Of a stretch of 64,000 nucleotides of DNA, positions 1-11,433 are shown piece by piece. The stretch is taken from assembly GCA_007115705.1 (NCBI GenBank), contig QXEO01000339.1, forward strand, positions 1,796,308 to 1,860,307, read 5' to 3'. Every line of letters begins with the position of its first letter. Position 1 is the first letter of the stretch. The stretch is from Dactylis glomerata. Its lineage: Eukaryota; Streptophyta; Magnoliopsida; Poales; Poaceae. Under the pieces are notes generated by a model. It was not told the origin of the DNA and ran no database searches. It saw only the letters and a program-made list of their open reading frames with translations. Both the position numbers and the translations under genes were made by a program.

Positions 1-1350
1 CTAGATCTACATCTAGAAATCACCCTCTTTGTTTGGGATATCTTCTATTTGGGGAATTCTACCTTGATTTGGATCTCTTGCATACAAGAGTGTGTAATTC
101 TATCCAATTGATTGGTCTCTTCCCCACTTGGAATTCTATCCCTTGCAAGTCAATCTCTCACAAGGAATTCTACTCTTGGAGTCTCTTCCTTGTGATTCTA
201 TTGAGTTGGTGAATCGGGCCAACGAGGACAACCGGTGTGTATCTTGTGTGTGTGTGTTTGCCTTTGATTTGTGTGTCATGTTCATCGTGTTCGTCGTGTT
301 CTTCGTGTTCATCCTCTTTCCCCGCCACAAATCTCGTGAATCCATGAAGATCGGGCCACACCCAAGGGGTCACCCCACATCAGGTGGTGCACATTAACGC
401 CCTTGCGTGGGAAGCCACAACGGCACGAGAACCTTTGACTATCGTCACCTCGGGAACCAAAGCCACCTTAACTAAAGATCTCTCAAGCAGGCAAACACCA
501 TTATATAAGGACAACTAGGACAACTAGCCGTTCTCTTTGATGACAAGGCTGGCCCACTTATTGGTATCCTACATGGTGACTGGTTCAACTTTTGTCCTGT
601 GTCCCTAGGTGACCCATGCGGGTTGGCATAAAAAACTATTTTGGATCGCGAAATGTGGTAAAGCGCACCACATTCCCCTCCCTGAGTCCTCGCGATTTGT
701 CGGCTGCCGCCATCGATTTCGACCACCTCCAGCAACCCACGCAACATCACTACCGTATCCGAGCGGCGGAGAACCTAGCCTACCACCGTGCATGATGTGG
801 GGATCTCATTCCTTCCATTCCGACCGTGGTGCCGCGTCGTAGAGCTTCCACCACCATAGGGCGCACATGGGAGACCTCGTCGGAGCACCGGACGTGCATC
901 TCTGAGCAGGCGCACCGCTGCAGAGCGATCTTCGACCACAACCCACGTCCTCACACGTAGATGGGTATCATCCCGCATGCCCGCATGACTGCTAGGCAGC
1001 CTCGTTGAGGGCCACCACGCGCTTTCTGCCTCCAACCACTCTGCGCTTCATGTCACCTCCTGCGCGCCCGGTGGCTCTAAAGGAGGTCTCCAACGATGAT
1101 GATGCGGCGCTCACCCCCGTGGACCAGGAGCATTGACACCTGCAGCTCGCCCAGTGCAACTACCTCACCTCCTTTGTCTTCGACTTATGGGATCGAGCCA
1201 AAAGCACCACCATGAGGCTATGGAGGTTGGAAGAAGAGCGACAGTTGGAGAAGGCTCACTGCTCCTCCATCGCCTCCGAGCAGGCGCGCCGCCGCAGCTT
1301 ACCTATCATCAACTCTGATGAAACAATGTGAAGCCATCGATGCTGGCCCG
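1..1350. other. Unidentified flank interrupted by element E
   Basis: I do not recognise a gene here. The first 210 bases hold a loose repeat built on AATTCTA. Bases 600-1340 are GC-richer with short coding-like stretches. The best is near 1099-1320 on the plus strand, where one frame gives an acidic/arginine-rich peptide containing LEEERQLEKAHCSS, but it has an in-frame TGA near 1134 and no good start. The stretch ends at ACCAC (1351-1355), the target duplication of element E, and resumes at 17062. It could be the remnant of an older DNA transposon, but I see no ends that would prove it. Confidence 0.3.
50..205. repeat. Irregular AATTCTA microrepeat
   Basis: The motif AATTCTA, or a one-base variant of it, recurs at about 55, 97, 132, 166 and 194, roughly every 30-42 bases, each time followed by C or T. 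It is too degenerate to call a satellite. Confidence 0.4.
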
Positions 1351-1355
1351 ACCAC

Positions 1356-1745
1356 TTATGGTGCGGTGTTGATGATGTAAATGACCGACCAGTTGGGAAC
1401 CCCAAGAGAAGGTGTGATGATCACAGCAGCAAGTTTTCCCTCACTTATGAAACCAAGGTAATCAATCCAGTAGGAGAGAGCCAAACTTAAGAAGGTGATG
1501 CTTGCTAGCTTCGCGACACTCTGGACAATGGCGCCAGGCAACTTGCTGGTGCACAGTTGACGTAGGAGCTTCTTTACCTAGCAGCAACGTGAAACCTGCA
1601 CACAACACAAACAAATACTTTGCTCCCAACTTACGATGAGGTTGTCAATCTCACCAGTTTGCTGTAAACAAAGGAATGAGCGTATCAAGTGATAAAAGGA
1701 TAATAGCAATGCAAGTAAAGTAAGCAGTGCGAGTAAAAGTAAAAC
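1356..1745 (-). repeat. Element E 3' LTR, distal part
   Basis: Matches 15395-15782 with about twenty substitutions. It ends where copia element F is inserted; the LTR resumes at 10181. The terminal dinucleotide that should read TG on the plus strand is TT here, against TG in the other LTR. Confidence 0.9.
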
Positions 1746-3475
1746 TGAAGGGTTTCGCAGCATAGTAAATCAAAAAATTCCTACGGATGCGAACAAGAAA
1801 AGCCAAGATCTAATCTAGGAGATGTAATCAACGAGAGAGGTAGATGAGATCTTCATACCCTTGAAGATTCGCACAGCGGAAACGTTCAAGAGAACGTGGT
1901 TGACGTAGTCGTACTCGCCTTCTCCTCCTCGCGATCCGATCCGATCCTACGCCGCAAGTGGCGGCGCCTCCGAGAGTTGCACACGTGCGGTGCAGCGACG
2001 TCTCCTCCTTCCTTGGTCCAGCAAGTATGGTGGAGAGATAGATTGGATCGGCAGCACGACGGCGTGGTGCTTATGGTGGAGAGTTTCTGCGGCAGGGCTT
2101 CGCCTACGCGCAGTCGCGAGAGAGAGAGAGGGAGGGCAGCAGGGGCGGCTAGGGTTTGGGTCTTGGGGTGAGGGAGGGCTGCGCCCCTGCCCCCCTTATA
2201 TGGGGGGCTGGGCGGCCAGCTTGGTCCCTCCTCCAATCCCTAGCCGACTTGGATAAGGAAGAGTGGGGGGCAAGTTTCCCCCCCCCTTCCTTATTTGAAG
2301 ATTCCTTTAGGGTTTCCCCTTGGGCTTGGCCGGCTGGGCCTTAGGGGCCTTGTGCACCTGGCCCAAGGCGGCCAGGGCACTTCCCCTTAGGCCCACGCAG
2401 GCCTCCGTCAAGTGGGCCCACGTTGGTCCCACTCCGGAACCTTCTAGAACCTTCTGGTACAATACCGATAAACTCCGAAACCTTTCCGGAATCCAAAAAC
2501 TGCTTTCCTTTATATGAATCTTATTCTCCGGACCATTCCGGAACCTCTCGTGACGTCCTGGATCTCATCCGAGACTCCGAACTAAAACTCATAAACCAAT
2601 TATCCATTCTATCCTAGCGTCGATGCACGTTAAGTGTGTGACCCTACGGGTTCGAGAATATGCAGACATGATCTTCTATCAATAATCAATAGCGGGATCT
2701 GGAAACCCATATTGACTCCCACATATTCATCGATGATCATATCGGATGAACCACGATGTCAGGATTCAATTAATCCCGTATATGTATTCCCTTCGTCACA
2801 CGATATTTTACTCGCCCGAGATTTGATCGTCGGTATCGCCATACCTAGTTCAATCTCGTTCACAGCAAGTACTTTACTCGTTCCGTAATCCGATATCACT
2901 TCGTGATTAACTCCTTAACCACATGCTTGCAAGCGGTGTTGATATCGATTACCGAGTGGGCCCGAAGTATATCTCTCCGACTTGGGAGGGACAAATTCCA
3001 TCTCGATACATACAACCCAACAAATACTTTCCGATCACCTGAGAGACACCTTTATTATCACCCTCACATAGGATGACGTTTGATGACCTCAAAGCTTTCT
3101 TCCGATACTAGGGAGTTGTATTATCTCATGGTCTAAGGAATACAATACATGACATAAGAAAAGCTTCGCAAAGATGAACACGATGACACGATCTAATTGC
3201 TCTGCTTTATTTAGGTCTGTCCATCACATCATTCTCCTAATGATATGATCTCATTATTAATTGACAACTCATGTCTATGGTTAGGAAACCTTAACCATCA
3301 TTTAATCAATGAGCTAGTCTAGTAGAGGCGTACTAGGGACACGGTGTTGTTCATAAACCACACAAGTATTAATGTTTCCGCTTAATACAATTATAGCATG
3401 GAGTATAAACATTATCATGAACAAGAAATATGATAATAACAATATTATTATTGCCTCTAGGGCATATTTCCTTCA
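1746..3475 (-). repeat. Element F 3' LTR
   Basis: 1730 bp, plus-strand ends TGAAGGGTTTCG and CATATTTCCTTCA. Compared with 8444-10175 I find one substitution (G in CGGTATCGCC near 2832, A near 9532) and C-runs one base shorter near 2190 and 2280. The GC-rich part near 1900-2300 contains the duplicated promoter region. Confidence 0.95.
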
Positions 3476-3492
3476 ATCTCCCACTTGCACTA
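3476..3492 (-). other. Element F polypurine tract
   Basis: Minus strand reads CTAGTGCAAGTGGGAGA directly before the LTR start TTGAAGG/TGAAGG. This is the usual site where plus-strand DNA synthesis is primed in BARE/Angela elements. Confidence 0.8.
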
Positions 3493-4180
3493 GAGTCAAT
3501 AATCTAGTCATACTTGCGCCTTTAACACCTATGGCATTCCGGTGTTATTCATACGCCTTGCACGTGGTAAACCTTATCTACGGGTCTGACACTTTCAGGT
3601 CCGTTTGTATTTGCATATTATTTTGCGTCAGCACGCATTTCTCATCTTCTATGAGATGGCATCGTATAAACTTAGTCTTCTGGTGAGACTTTTGTATCTT
3701 AGCCGAGACTATGTTGTCACTATTGTCATACAATAGAACTACATAGTACTAGCACACTTAGAAAAATAGCGATATCCACCGTGTGTCGAAATACTCATTG
3801 GTCTGCACACATCGGTATGTATGATTTCCAATAAGTCCGTTGCTCGCTCCATTATTCCGGAGAACGGGGTTTTGATCATCTTGCCCATGAGACACGGCTC
3901 GCACGTGTCAAATGATTCAAAATCAAGAGACTCCAAAAGTCCATCAGAATGGAGTTTCTTCATGCGTTTTACGCCAATATGACCTGGACGACAGTGCCAC
4001 AAATAAGTTGGATTATCACTATCTACTTTGCATCTTTTATGCCGCTTCTAAAGCGATTATATACTTAGCCCTCGTTGCAGTGTCCGCCACAATATTAACA
4101 TTGGAACTCATCCAAGTCATCATGGAACTTTCTTCCATCTTATTATGCCACCTTCTAACTCAAAACAAATAGCTTAAAAT
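3477..4180 (-). pseudogene. Element F RNase H domain, broken and interrupted
   Basis: Two separated pieces of the copia RNase H are readable on the minus strand. The upstream piece near 4080-4040 gives AKYIIALEAA, the usual catalytic-helix segment. The downstream piece, 3760-3580, gives LYDNSDNIVSAK, then a SHQKTK-like stretch, then the conserved tail. Between them, at 3739-4002, lies a GAG-pre-integrase segment that does not belong there. Stops occur in both pieces. In intact relatives only about 20 residues separate the two parts. Confidence 0.7.
3739..4002 (-). pseudogene. Displaced GAG-pre-integrase/integrase N-terminus inside RNase H (element F)
   Basis: An 87-codon open stretch shows the copia GAG-pre-integrase zinc region: WHCRPGHIGVKRMKKLH, then CEPCLMGKM, then the start of the integrase core, LLEIIHTDVCRPM. 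The H-x3-5-H and C-x2-C ligands are present. In normal copia order (gag, protease, integrase, RT, RNase H) this module lies upstream of RT. Here it lies downstream of RT, in the same orientation. A second, more decayed copy sits at the expected place (about 6045-5870), so this one looks like an extra copy, gained by template switching or gene conversion. Confidence 0.75.
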
Positions 4181-4299
4181 TGAGATAAAATTTTACTTGT
4201 ATGTGTGACAAAGCCAATGTAACTCATTGCAATGAACTATTTGTCACTTCTGCATACAGAACATATTCTTACTTCTTCGAAAGTGCATAAGAATATCTT

Positions 4300-5060
4300 T
4301 ACTATTGTTCAACGATCATCATATGAATGCTATAACCTTTAGAGCATTGGACACATCTGGATCTACATATCATGGTATACAAGATTGATAAAATCATTCT
4401 TGTGGTTTCACTCATCAAGTGTCAAAAACAATTGATTCATGCTCCAACCTCTTCCATGCAACAAGAACTGTTCTTATTGTTTCCATATTGAACAAATTCA
4501 ATATTTCATCTATGTACTCTGGCAAAACTATATTAGTGCCTCAATCTATCTGTATAGACATTGATGCTCAATATTCTGGTTTTGCCTAAGTCTTTCATAA
4601 AAATCCAATTATAATGAAAACTTGACAATATCAAGAAAAACACATAATTTCCAATGAACGATATGTCATCTACATAAAGCATTAGAAATATGTCTTAGCG
4701 CTCCCACTTACTTTCTTGTAATACAAGCATCTTCAAATATCTTGATGAAATTAACACTTTAACATTTTCATCATTGAAGATTCCAACTTCGCTATGCTTT
4801 CTTCTACCATAGAAGTTTTCATACATATCTAGCAACCTTTGAATCAACAAAACCCATTGGGTCGTGTCAGATACACGTCCTTGGTGTGCATTCCAGTAGA
4901 GGAACGTTGTTTCGTTTATTCAACTAACATATCTCAATATGTAATTGTTGCTAGAATAATTCATATGACGAAGTCAGGGCCCATCATCGCTTCTTTGTAT
5001 ATTGTTGGTTACTATTATCTAATAATATCTCGTCCTCAAATCTTGCCATTTGATTACGAC
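4300..5060 (-). pseudogene. Element F reverse transcriptase remnant
   Basis: The minus strand at about 4690-4656 reads LMLYVDDISFI, the catalytic YVDD box of copia RT. About 20 codons downstream it is followed, after frameshifts, by an MKDLG-like segment that also belongs to the family. The surrounding sequence is AT-rich and has many stops in every frame, so no functional enzyme can be made. Confidence 0.7.
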
Positions 5061-5068
5061 CAACTTGG

Positions 5069-6060
5069 TTAAATAGGAACTTCGATGTCGTGACTACAAC
5101 ATATTGTAGACGTGTGAGCTATGAATGCAGTTGCCGCTTCCAGAACAAATTCTGGTGCTGCGCTACTCTGATCATCTTGCTCAGATTCAATAACCTCATC
5201 AAGTTCTATCTTCCTCCTACTTAAACCTTTCGCGAAAAACTCCTTCATAAGAAATTCACTTCTTTTAGTGACAATCACTATGTTTTGGGTTTATAATAGA
5301 AGGAATACCCATCGACATTCTTTGGGATAACCTACAAAAACTTACTAATCCGATTTTGGTTGTAAACATTTTACACATATGCCTTGCATACCAAAATTCA
5401 AGAAAAGACAACTATAACTTGTATGGTGTCATTTCGGCAGATTATGATGGCACTCTAGTGAGATCAAAGCGGTAGTCTCTAAAGCATAATCCACAAATTA
5501 TATTGGTAGTTTATTTCATCATTGATCTAACCATGTCAAACAAGGTTGGATTACATCCATCGAAAAACTCCATACTCCTATGGTGTTTATCACGATGCAA
5601 GTTTGTGGAACAATTCCTCTAACTCTTAGATGCTTGCTAAACTTGTAACTCAAATATTCTTCTTTATGATCCAATCATAAAAACTTGAATTTTTCTTGTT
5701 ACAATAATTTCCACTTCATAAATTGAACAATTTCAATTGTTTCATACTTCTATCTTATCGAGTAGATATACCATACATCCATTCGAGTCATTGATAAAAT
5801 AGAAAATACACCATGATCGACTTCACACCATGGACTACATACATCAACATGTACGATCTCCATTTAGTTAGTCGCTTGATCTGTCCATGGCCCATGAACG
5901 AAGTTTAATCATCTTTAGGAAAAGTCTCACAAGCGTCAATCAATTCAAAATCAATTGACTCAAAAATCTATCAATATAGAATTTCTTTCATGTTTTGTTT
6001 CCAATATGACTTAAACGGCGGTGTCACATATAAGTGAAATTCATTTTGTCTTGCGACCTT
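5069..6060 (-). pseudogene. Element F integrase remnant and integrase-RT linker
   Basis: At 5278-5069 an open stretch with KEFFAKGLSRRKIELDEV resembles the linker after the integrase core of BARE/Angela elements. At about 6045-5870 a heavily mutated GAG-pre-integrase is readable as RRLSHIGNK, with stops, and with an acidic/hydrophobic tail. This is the normal position for integrase. No catalytic triad could be followed. Confidence 0.55.
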
Positions 6061-8430
6061 TAGCATCAGTGTTATAAATGTTTATTTCACCAACAAGATA
6101 ATAATAATCTATCCATCGATTATGGAAGACGATAATGACATGAACAACAATTGTTCTCATAATACCAGAACAAGATAACAATTATTAAGTTCATGAAATA
6201 TCTTGAAGGCTAGGTTTGATGTCGATGAGAAGCACAATAACATTTTTATTTGTATCTCGACATGCATCATTACCATATTCTTTTACTAGTTACTTAGGCC
6301 ATTGTACTTCTTGTATTGTGTTGCTTTGTATGACATTTCATACCAACAAATCAGTATCGAATACCCAAGAATTACATTGTTAACGAGCAAAAGGATTCAT
6401 CTATAACATGTATATCATTTATATACCTGAGCTGGACAATTCCAGTCTTTTTCTTTTTCTACCAAATAATTTGCAGATCCTATTTAGCATTTCCTCTCTA
6501 TTTAGAAGAATCTATCGACATCAATAGTGGCATCAATCATTTGACACATAGTCCAAAGGATGCTAGTCAAATACTAATAGCCTTGGATTTTGCACTTTGA
6601 AGTGGATCGCCATCATCATATGATTGGTATTCTTCCAGATTCCATTCTTTAGTATTCTTTTGGTATAGCAAAACCATTTAGCCAATACCTTTTCATTCAT
6701 CCTATCATGACATCTTTCATGATGAAACTACTATAGCTTATAAGGATGAATGCAAGTATAATATTAGTTCCCAAACTTTTGGGTGATCGGGATGCCTAGC
6801 ATCTTCAATCTTCGCACATAGTCATACAATATGAGCATATGTACTTTTACTAAATTATACTTCATCATTTTGCAAACAATCAAAGTTTTAGATATCAAAT
6901 ATCTTTCACTTCTTATTTGTTTCTGAAACAATTCTTTCAGCTCGATGATCACTTTGATTCTCAAACAATTTTGAAGATCAATTTATCATGAAGGCAAACA
7001 TATGATCTTTAGATACTAAACTTGAATCGTTGCTCTTAGATTAATACAATTTATTAAATCGTATGAAGCAAGCAAGATTTGCTAAAGTTTGCAATAGGAC
7101 TTAATCTTTAGTCTTGACATTCTAACTAAACGGCACTAGACCAAAAAAGATTATCCAGAATTCTATAGTTTCTTTTAACTCAATTTAAGCTAAGTGTCGG
7201 TGGGAAACGGTGCCAAAGACTACAACGACTTATGCAAATACAACAAGATTTAGTTCAAGATAATTAGTTCAAGTTAATCAAATTACTAATGAACTCCCAC
7301 TAAATTCAACATCCCTCAAAGTTGTTTAGTGAAGCATGATCCAAATTCACTACACCGAGACCGATCATCACGTGAATGATGTAGCTTTAATGGTGAACAT
7401 CAACATGTTGATCATATCATCCATATGACTCATGCTTGACCTTTCGGTCCGTGTGTTCCGAGGCCATGTCTGTACATGCTAGGCTCGTCAAGTCAAACCC
7501 AAGTATCTCCGCATGTGCAAATACTGGCTTGCACCCGTTGTATGTGAACATAGAGTTTATAGCACCCGATCATCACGAGATGCTTGAACACGACGAACTT
7601 TCGCAACGGCGCATACGAGGGGAGAACACAATTTTATCTTGATCTTTAAGTGAGGAATCATCTTATAATGCTACCGTCGCGATCTAAGCATAATAAGATA
7701 CATAAAAGGATAAACATCACATGCATATAATTTTATGTGACATGGTATAGCCAATCTCCGCGCCATGATCTCCATCTTGTGCGCACCGGCATGATCTCCA
7801 TCACTCCACCATGATTGCCTCCACCACGAATAGCAACTACAACTATTGCTAACTACTTAGCGATAAAGTAAAGCTATTACATGGCGTATAAGAAGTTGAC
7901 ACGCAGGTCATACACAATTATAAAGACAACCATATGGCTCCTGCCGGTTGTGAACTCATCGACATGCAAGTCGTGAAAGATTACAAAACATGATCATCGC
8001 ATACATCACATATATCACATCACATCTTGTGGCCATACCATATCACAAAACACTCCCTGCAAAAACAAGTTAGACGCCTCTACTTTGTTGTTGCATGTTT
8101 TACGTGGCTTATGGGAGTAGCAAGCTAAGAACGATTCTTACCTACGAAAAGCCACAACGGTGATATTATGGTTGCTAACATCCGATGTAAGTCCCATGAC
8201 TACTATAGTGAGAGAAACTGGCATCCACCAGCCGCATGTGTGGAACAAGCCACACGTCAAGTGCGGAGCCGGTCTCGCGAACGCGGTCGCGTAAAGTTGG
8301 CCTGGACCGCTTCGATCTCACTATACCGCGCCATAAGAGATACACAACAAGAGGTTTGCAACAGAAAACATCAACGCCCGCAACAAGCATGTTGCGTTCT
8401 ACTCGTGAAACACATCTACGCATAGATCTA
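6061..8430 (-). other. Element F gag region and untranslated leader
   Basis: No ORF of note. Bases 6061-7300 are AT-rich and too decayed to identify gag or protease. Bases 7430-8430 form the 5' leader (minus strand). Its text, including the block around 7570-7650, looks less decayed than the coding part, as expected if packaging and priming signals were retained while proteins came from elsewhere. Confidence 0.5.
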
Positions 8431-8442
8431 GCTCTGATACCA
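8431..8442 (-). other. Element F primer binding site
   Basis: Minus strand TGGTATCAGAGC, complementary to the 3' end of plant initiator tRNA-Met, one base inside the 5' LTR. Confidence 0.9.
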
Positions 8443-8443
8443 C

Positions 8444-10175
8444 TGAAGGGTTTCGCAGCATAGTAAATCAAAAAATTCCTACGGATGCGAACAAGAAAAG
8501 CCAAGATCTAATCTAGGAGATGTAATCAACGAGAGAGGTAGATGAGATCTTCATACCCTTGAAGATTCGCACAGCGGAAACGTTCAAGAGAACGTGGTTG
8601 ACGTAGTCGTACTCGCCTTCTCCTCCTCGCGATCCGATCCGATCCTACGCCGCAAGTGGCGGCGCCTCCGAGAGTTGCACACGTGCGGTGCAGCGACGTC
8701 TCCTCCTTCCTTGGTCCAGCAAGTATGGTGGAGAGATAGATTGGATCGGCAGCACGACGGCGTGGTGCTTATGGTGGAGAGTTTCTGCGGCAGGGCTTCG
8801 CCTACGCGCAGTCGCGAGAGAGAGAGAGGGAGGGCAGCAGGGGCGGCTAGGGTTTGGGTCTTGGGGTGAGGGAGGGCTGCGCCCCTGCCCCCCCTTATAT
8901 GGGGGGCTGGGCGGCCAGCTTGGTCCCTCCTCCAATCCCTAGCCGACTTGGATAAGGAAGAGTGGGGGGCAAGTTTCCCCCCCCCCTTCCTTATTTGAAG
9001 ATTCCTTTAGGGTTTCCCCTTGGGCTTGGCCGGCTGGGCCTTAGGGGCCTTGTGCACCTGGCCCAAGGCGGCCAGGGCACTTCCCCTTAGGCCCACGCAG
9101 GCCTCCGTCAAGTGGGCCCACGTTGGTCCCACTCCGGAACCTTCTAGAACCTTCTGGTACAATACCGATAAACTCCGAAACCTTTCCGGAATCCAAAAAC
9201 TGCTTTCCTTTATATGAATCTTATTCTCCGGACCATTCCGGAACCTCTCGTGACGTCCTGGATCTCATCCGAGACTCCGAACTAAAACTCATAAACCAAT
9301 TATCCATTCTATCCTAGCGTCGATGCACGTTAAGTGTGTGACCCTACGGGTTCGAGAATATGCAGACATGATCTTCTATCAATAATCAATAGCGGGATCT
9401 GGAAACCCATATTGACTCCCACATATTCATCGATGATCATATCGGATGAACCACGATGTCAGGATTCAATTAATCCCGTATATGTATTCCCTTCGTCACA
9501 CGATATTTTACTCGCCCGAGATTTGATCGTCGATATCGCCATACCTAGTTCAATCTCGTTCACAGCAAGTACTTTACTCGTTCCGTAATCCGATATCACT
9601 TCGTGATTAACTCCTTAACCACATGCTTGCAAGCGGTGTTGATATCGATTACCGAGTGGGCCCGAAGTATATCTCTCCGACTTGGGAGGGACAAATTCCA
9701 TCTCGATACATACAACCCAACAAATACTTTCCGATCACCTGAGAGACACCTTTATTATCACCCTCACATAGGATGACGTTTGATGACCTCAAAGCTTTCT
9801 TCCGATACTAGGGAGTTGTATTATCTCATGGTCTAAGGAATACAATACATGACATAAGAAAAGCTTCGCAAAGATGAACACGATGACACGATCTAATTGC
9901 TCTGCTTTATTTAGGTCTGTCCATCACATCATTCTCCTAATGATATGATCTCATTATTAATTGACAACTCATGTCTATGGTTAGGAAACCTTAACCATCA
10001 TTTAATCAATGAGCTAGTCTAGTAGAGGCGTACTAGGGACACGGTGTTGTTCATAAACCACACAAGTATTAATGTTTCCGCTTAATACAATTATAGCATG
10101 GAGTATAAACATTATCATGAACAAGAAATATGATAATAACAATATTATTATTGCCTCTAGGGCATATTTCCTTCA
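8444..10175 (-). repeat. Element F 5' LTR
   Basis: 1732 bp, near-identical to 1746-3475. It carries a TATA-like box on the minus strand (CCATATAAGG, about 8893-8903) followed by a GC-rich leader. It abuts TSD AAAAC at 10176-10180. Confidence 0.95.
8893..8903 (-). promoter_or_regulatory. Element F LTR TATA box
   Basis: Minus strand CCCCATATAAGGGG. The same box is present in the 3' LTR at about 2195-2207. Placement in the 5' LTR ahead of the leader fits the element promoter. Confidence 0.6.
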
Positions 10176-10180
10176 AAAAC

Positions 10181-11433
10181 GGTATAGCAATGTAAAGGAA
10201 CTTGGACCGGGGTCCACAGTTCACTACTGGTGTCTCTCCATAAGATAAAAAGCACATGCTCGGTAAACAAATTACAGTGGGGCAATTGATAGAGCAAAGA
10301 TAATGTACATACATGATGAGGATCACTATGAGGCTTACTCTGGGCATTACGACAAAATACATAGACAGTAATCCAACTGCATCTATGACTAAAGATCCAC
10401 TCACGGGAAATCGTCCGAGGACCCCTTGATGATTAAGTTGCGAACAACAGATAATTGCATTAAGCAAAGTGCATAATGTAAACAAAGCAAATTTAATTGG
10501 ACACAAGAATGTTGTTTTCTCCCTAGTGGAAATAGCACATCTACAACCTTAGAGGTATCTGTCACTCCCCCAGATTAAATAGAGGCATGAACCCAACTAT
10601 CGAGCATAAATACCCCCTCTTGGAGTTACTAGCATCTACTCGGCCAAGATAGCTACTAGCAACGGAAAGCATGCAAGATCATAAACAACATAGAGATAAC
10701 ATAAAGATATAAATTCAGCACATCAACTTGACATAGTACCAATACTCATCGGATCCCAACAAACACAACATGTATGATTACATAAAGATGATCCTGATCA
10801 TGTAGGGCAGCTCACAAGATCTAAACATGAAGCACATGGTGGAGAAGACAACCATCTAGCTACTGCTATGGACCCGTAGTCCAAGGTAGACTACTCACAC
10901 ATCACTCCGGAGGCGACCATGGTGGTGTAGAAGGCCTCCGGCAGGGTGCCGGGAAGAGCACCTGGATCCTCCCGATCTCGCGACGGCAATGGCGGTGGTT
11001 TGCAGTATGTTTCTGGGAAAAGCGATCCGTCTTCTAGGATTTTCCCATCGAGGGGACTTTATAGGCGAAGGGGCATTGTCAGGAGTGGACCAGGGCGCCC
11101 TCACCATAGGTGGGCACGGCCAGGGGCTGGGCCGCGCCCCCTGGTGGTGAGGCTGGCCCCTGGCCCCTCTCCGTGTCATCTTCAGTCTTCGTGAAGCTTC
11201 GGTAAAATTAGGAGGTTTGGCTTTTGCTTCGTCCAATTCTGAGAATATTTTCTGTGTAACTTATCTAAAACACAAAAACAGCAGAAAACATAGAACTGGA
11301 ACTGTGGCATTTTGTTAATAGGTTAGCTCCGGAAAATGCATAAAATCGCCACGAAGTGTAAAAAAACACTAAGCAAATGGTGTAAGAACAAGCATGGAGC
11401 ATCAGAAATTATAGATACGTTTGAGACGTATCA
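10181..11433 (-). repeat. Element E 3' LTR, proximal part
   Basis: Continues the LTR split by F. Matches 15783-17056 closely. It ends GTATCA on the plus strand, that is TGATACGTCTCAAACG at the minus-strand LTR start, shared with element C. The polypurine tract AAGCTTGGGGATGC lies just outside (11434-11447). Confidence 0.9.

Larger units (their letters stand above)
1746..10175 (-). mobile_element. Element F: Ty1/copia retrotransposon of the BARE/WIS/Angela type
   Basis: The target duplication AAAAC is perfect (1741-1745 and 10176-10180). LTRs of 1730 and 1732 bp begin TGAAGGAAATATGCCC on the minus strand, the hallmark of the Triticeae BARE/WIS/Angela group. The PBS matches initiator tRNA-Met (TGGTATCAGAGC), and a polypurine tract precedes the 3' LTR. 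Reading from the minus-strand 5' end, the interior (8443-3476) contains leader, unreadable gag, degenerate integrase, RT with YVDD, and RNase H. All are broken by stops and frameshifts. The two LTRs differ by one substitution plus two C-run length changes, so insertion is very recent although the coding part is dead. Copying in trans is the simplest explanation. Confidence 0.95.

Noticed and set aside
1886..2256. ORFs of 90-116 codons in the GC-rich part of the F LTR
   Set aside because: Repeated at 8594-8942 and shifted by a one-base change in a C run; they are LTR sequence.
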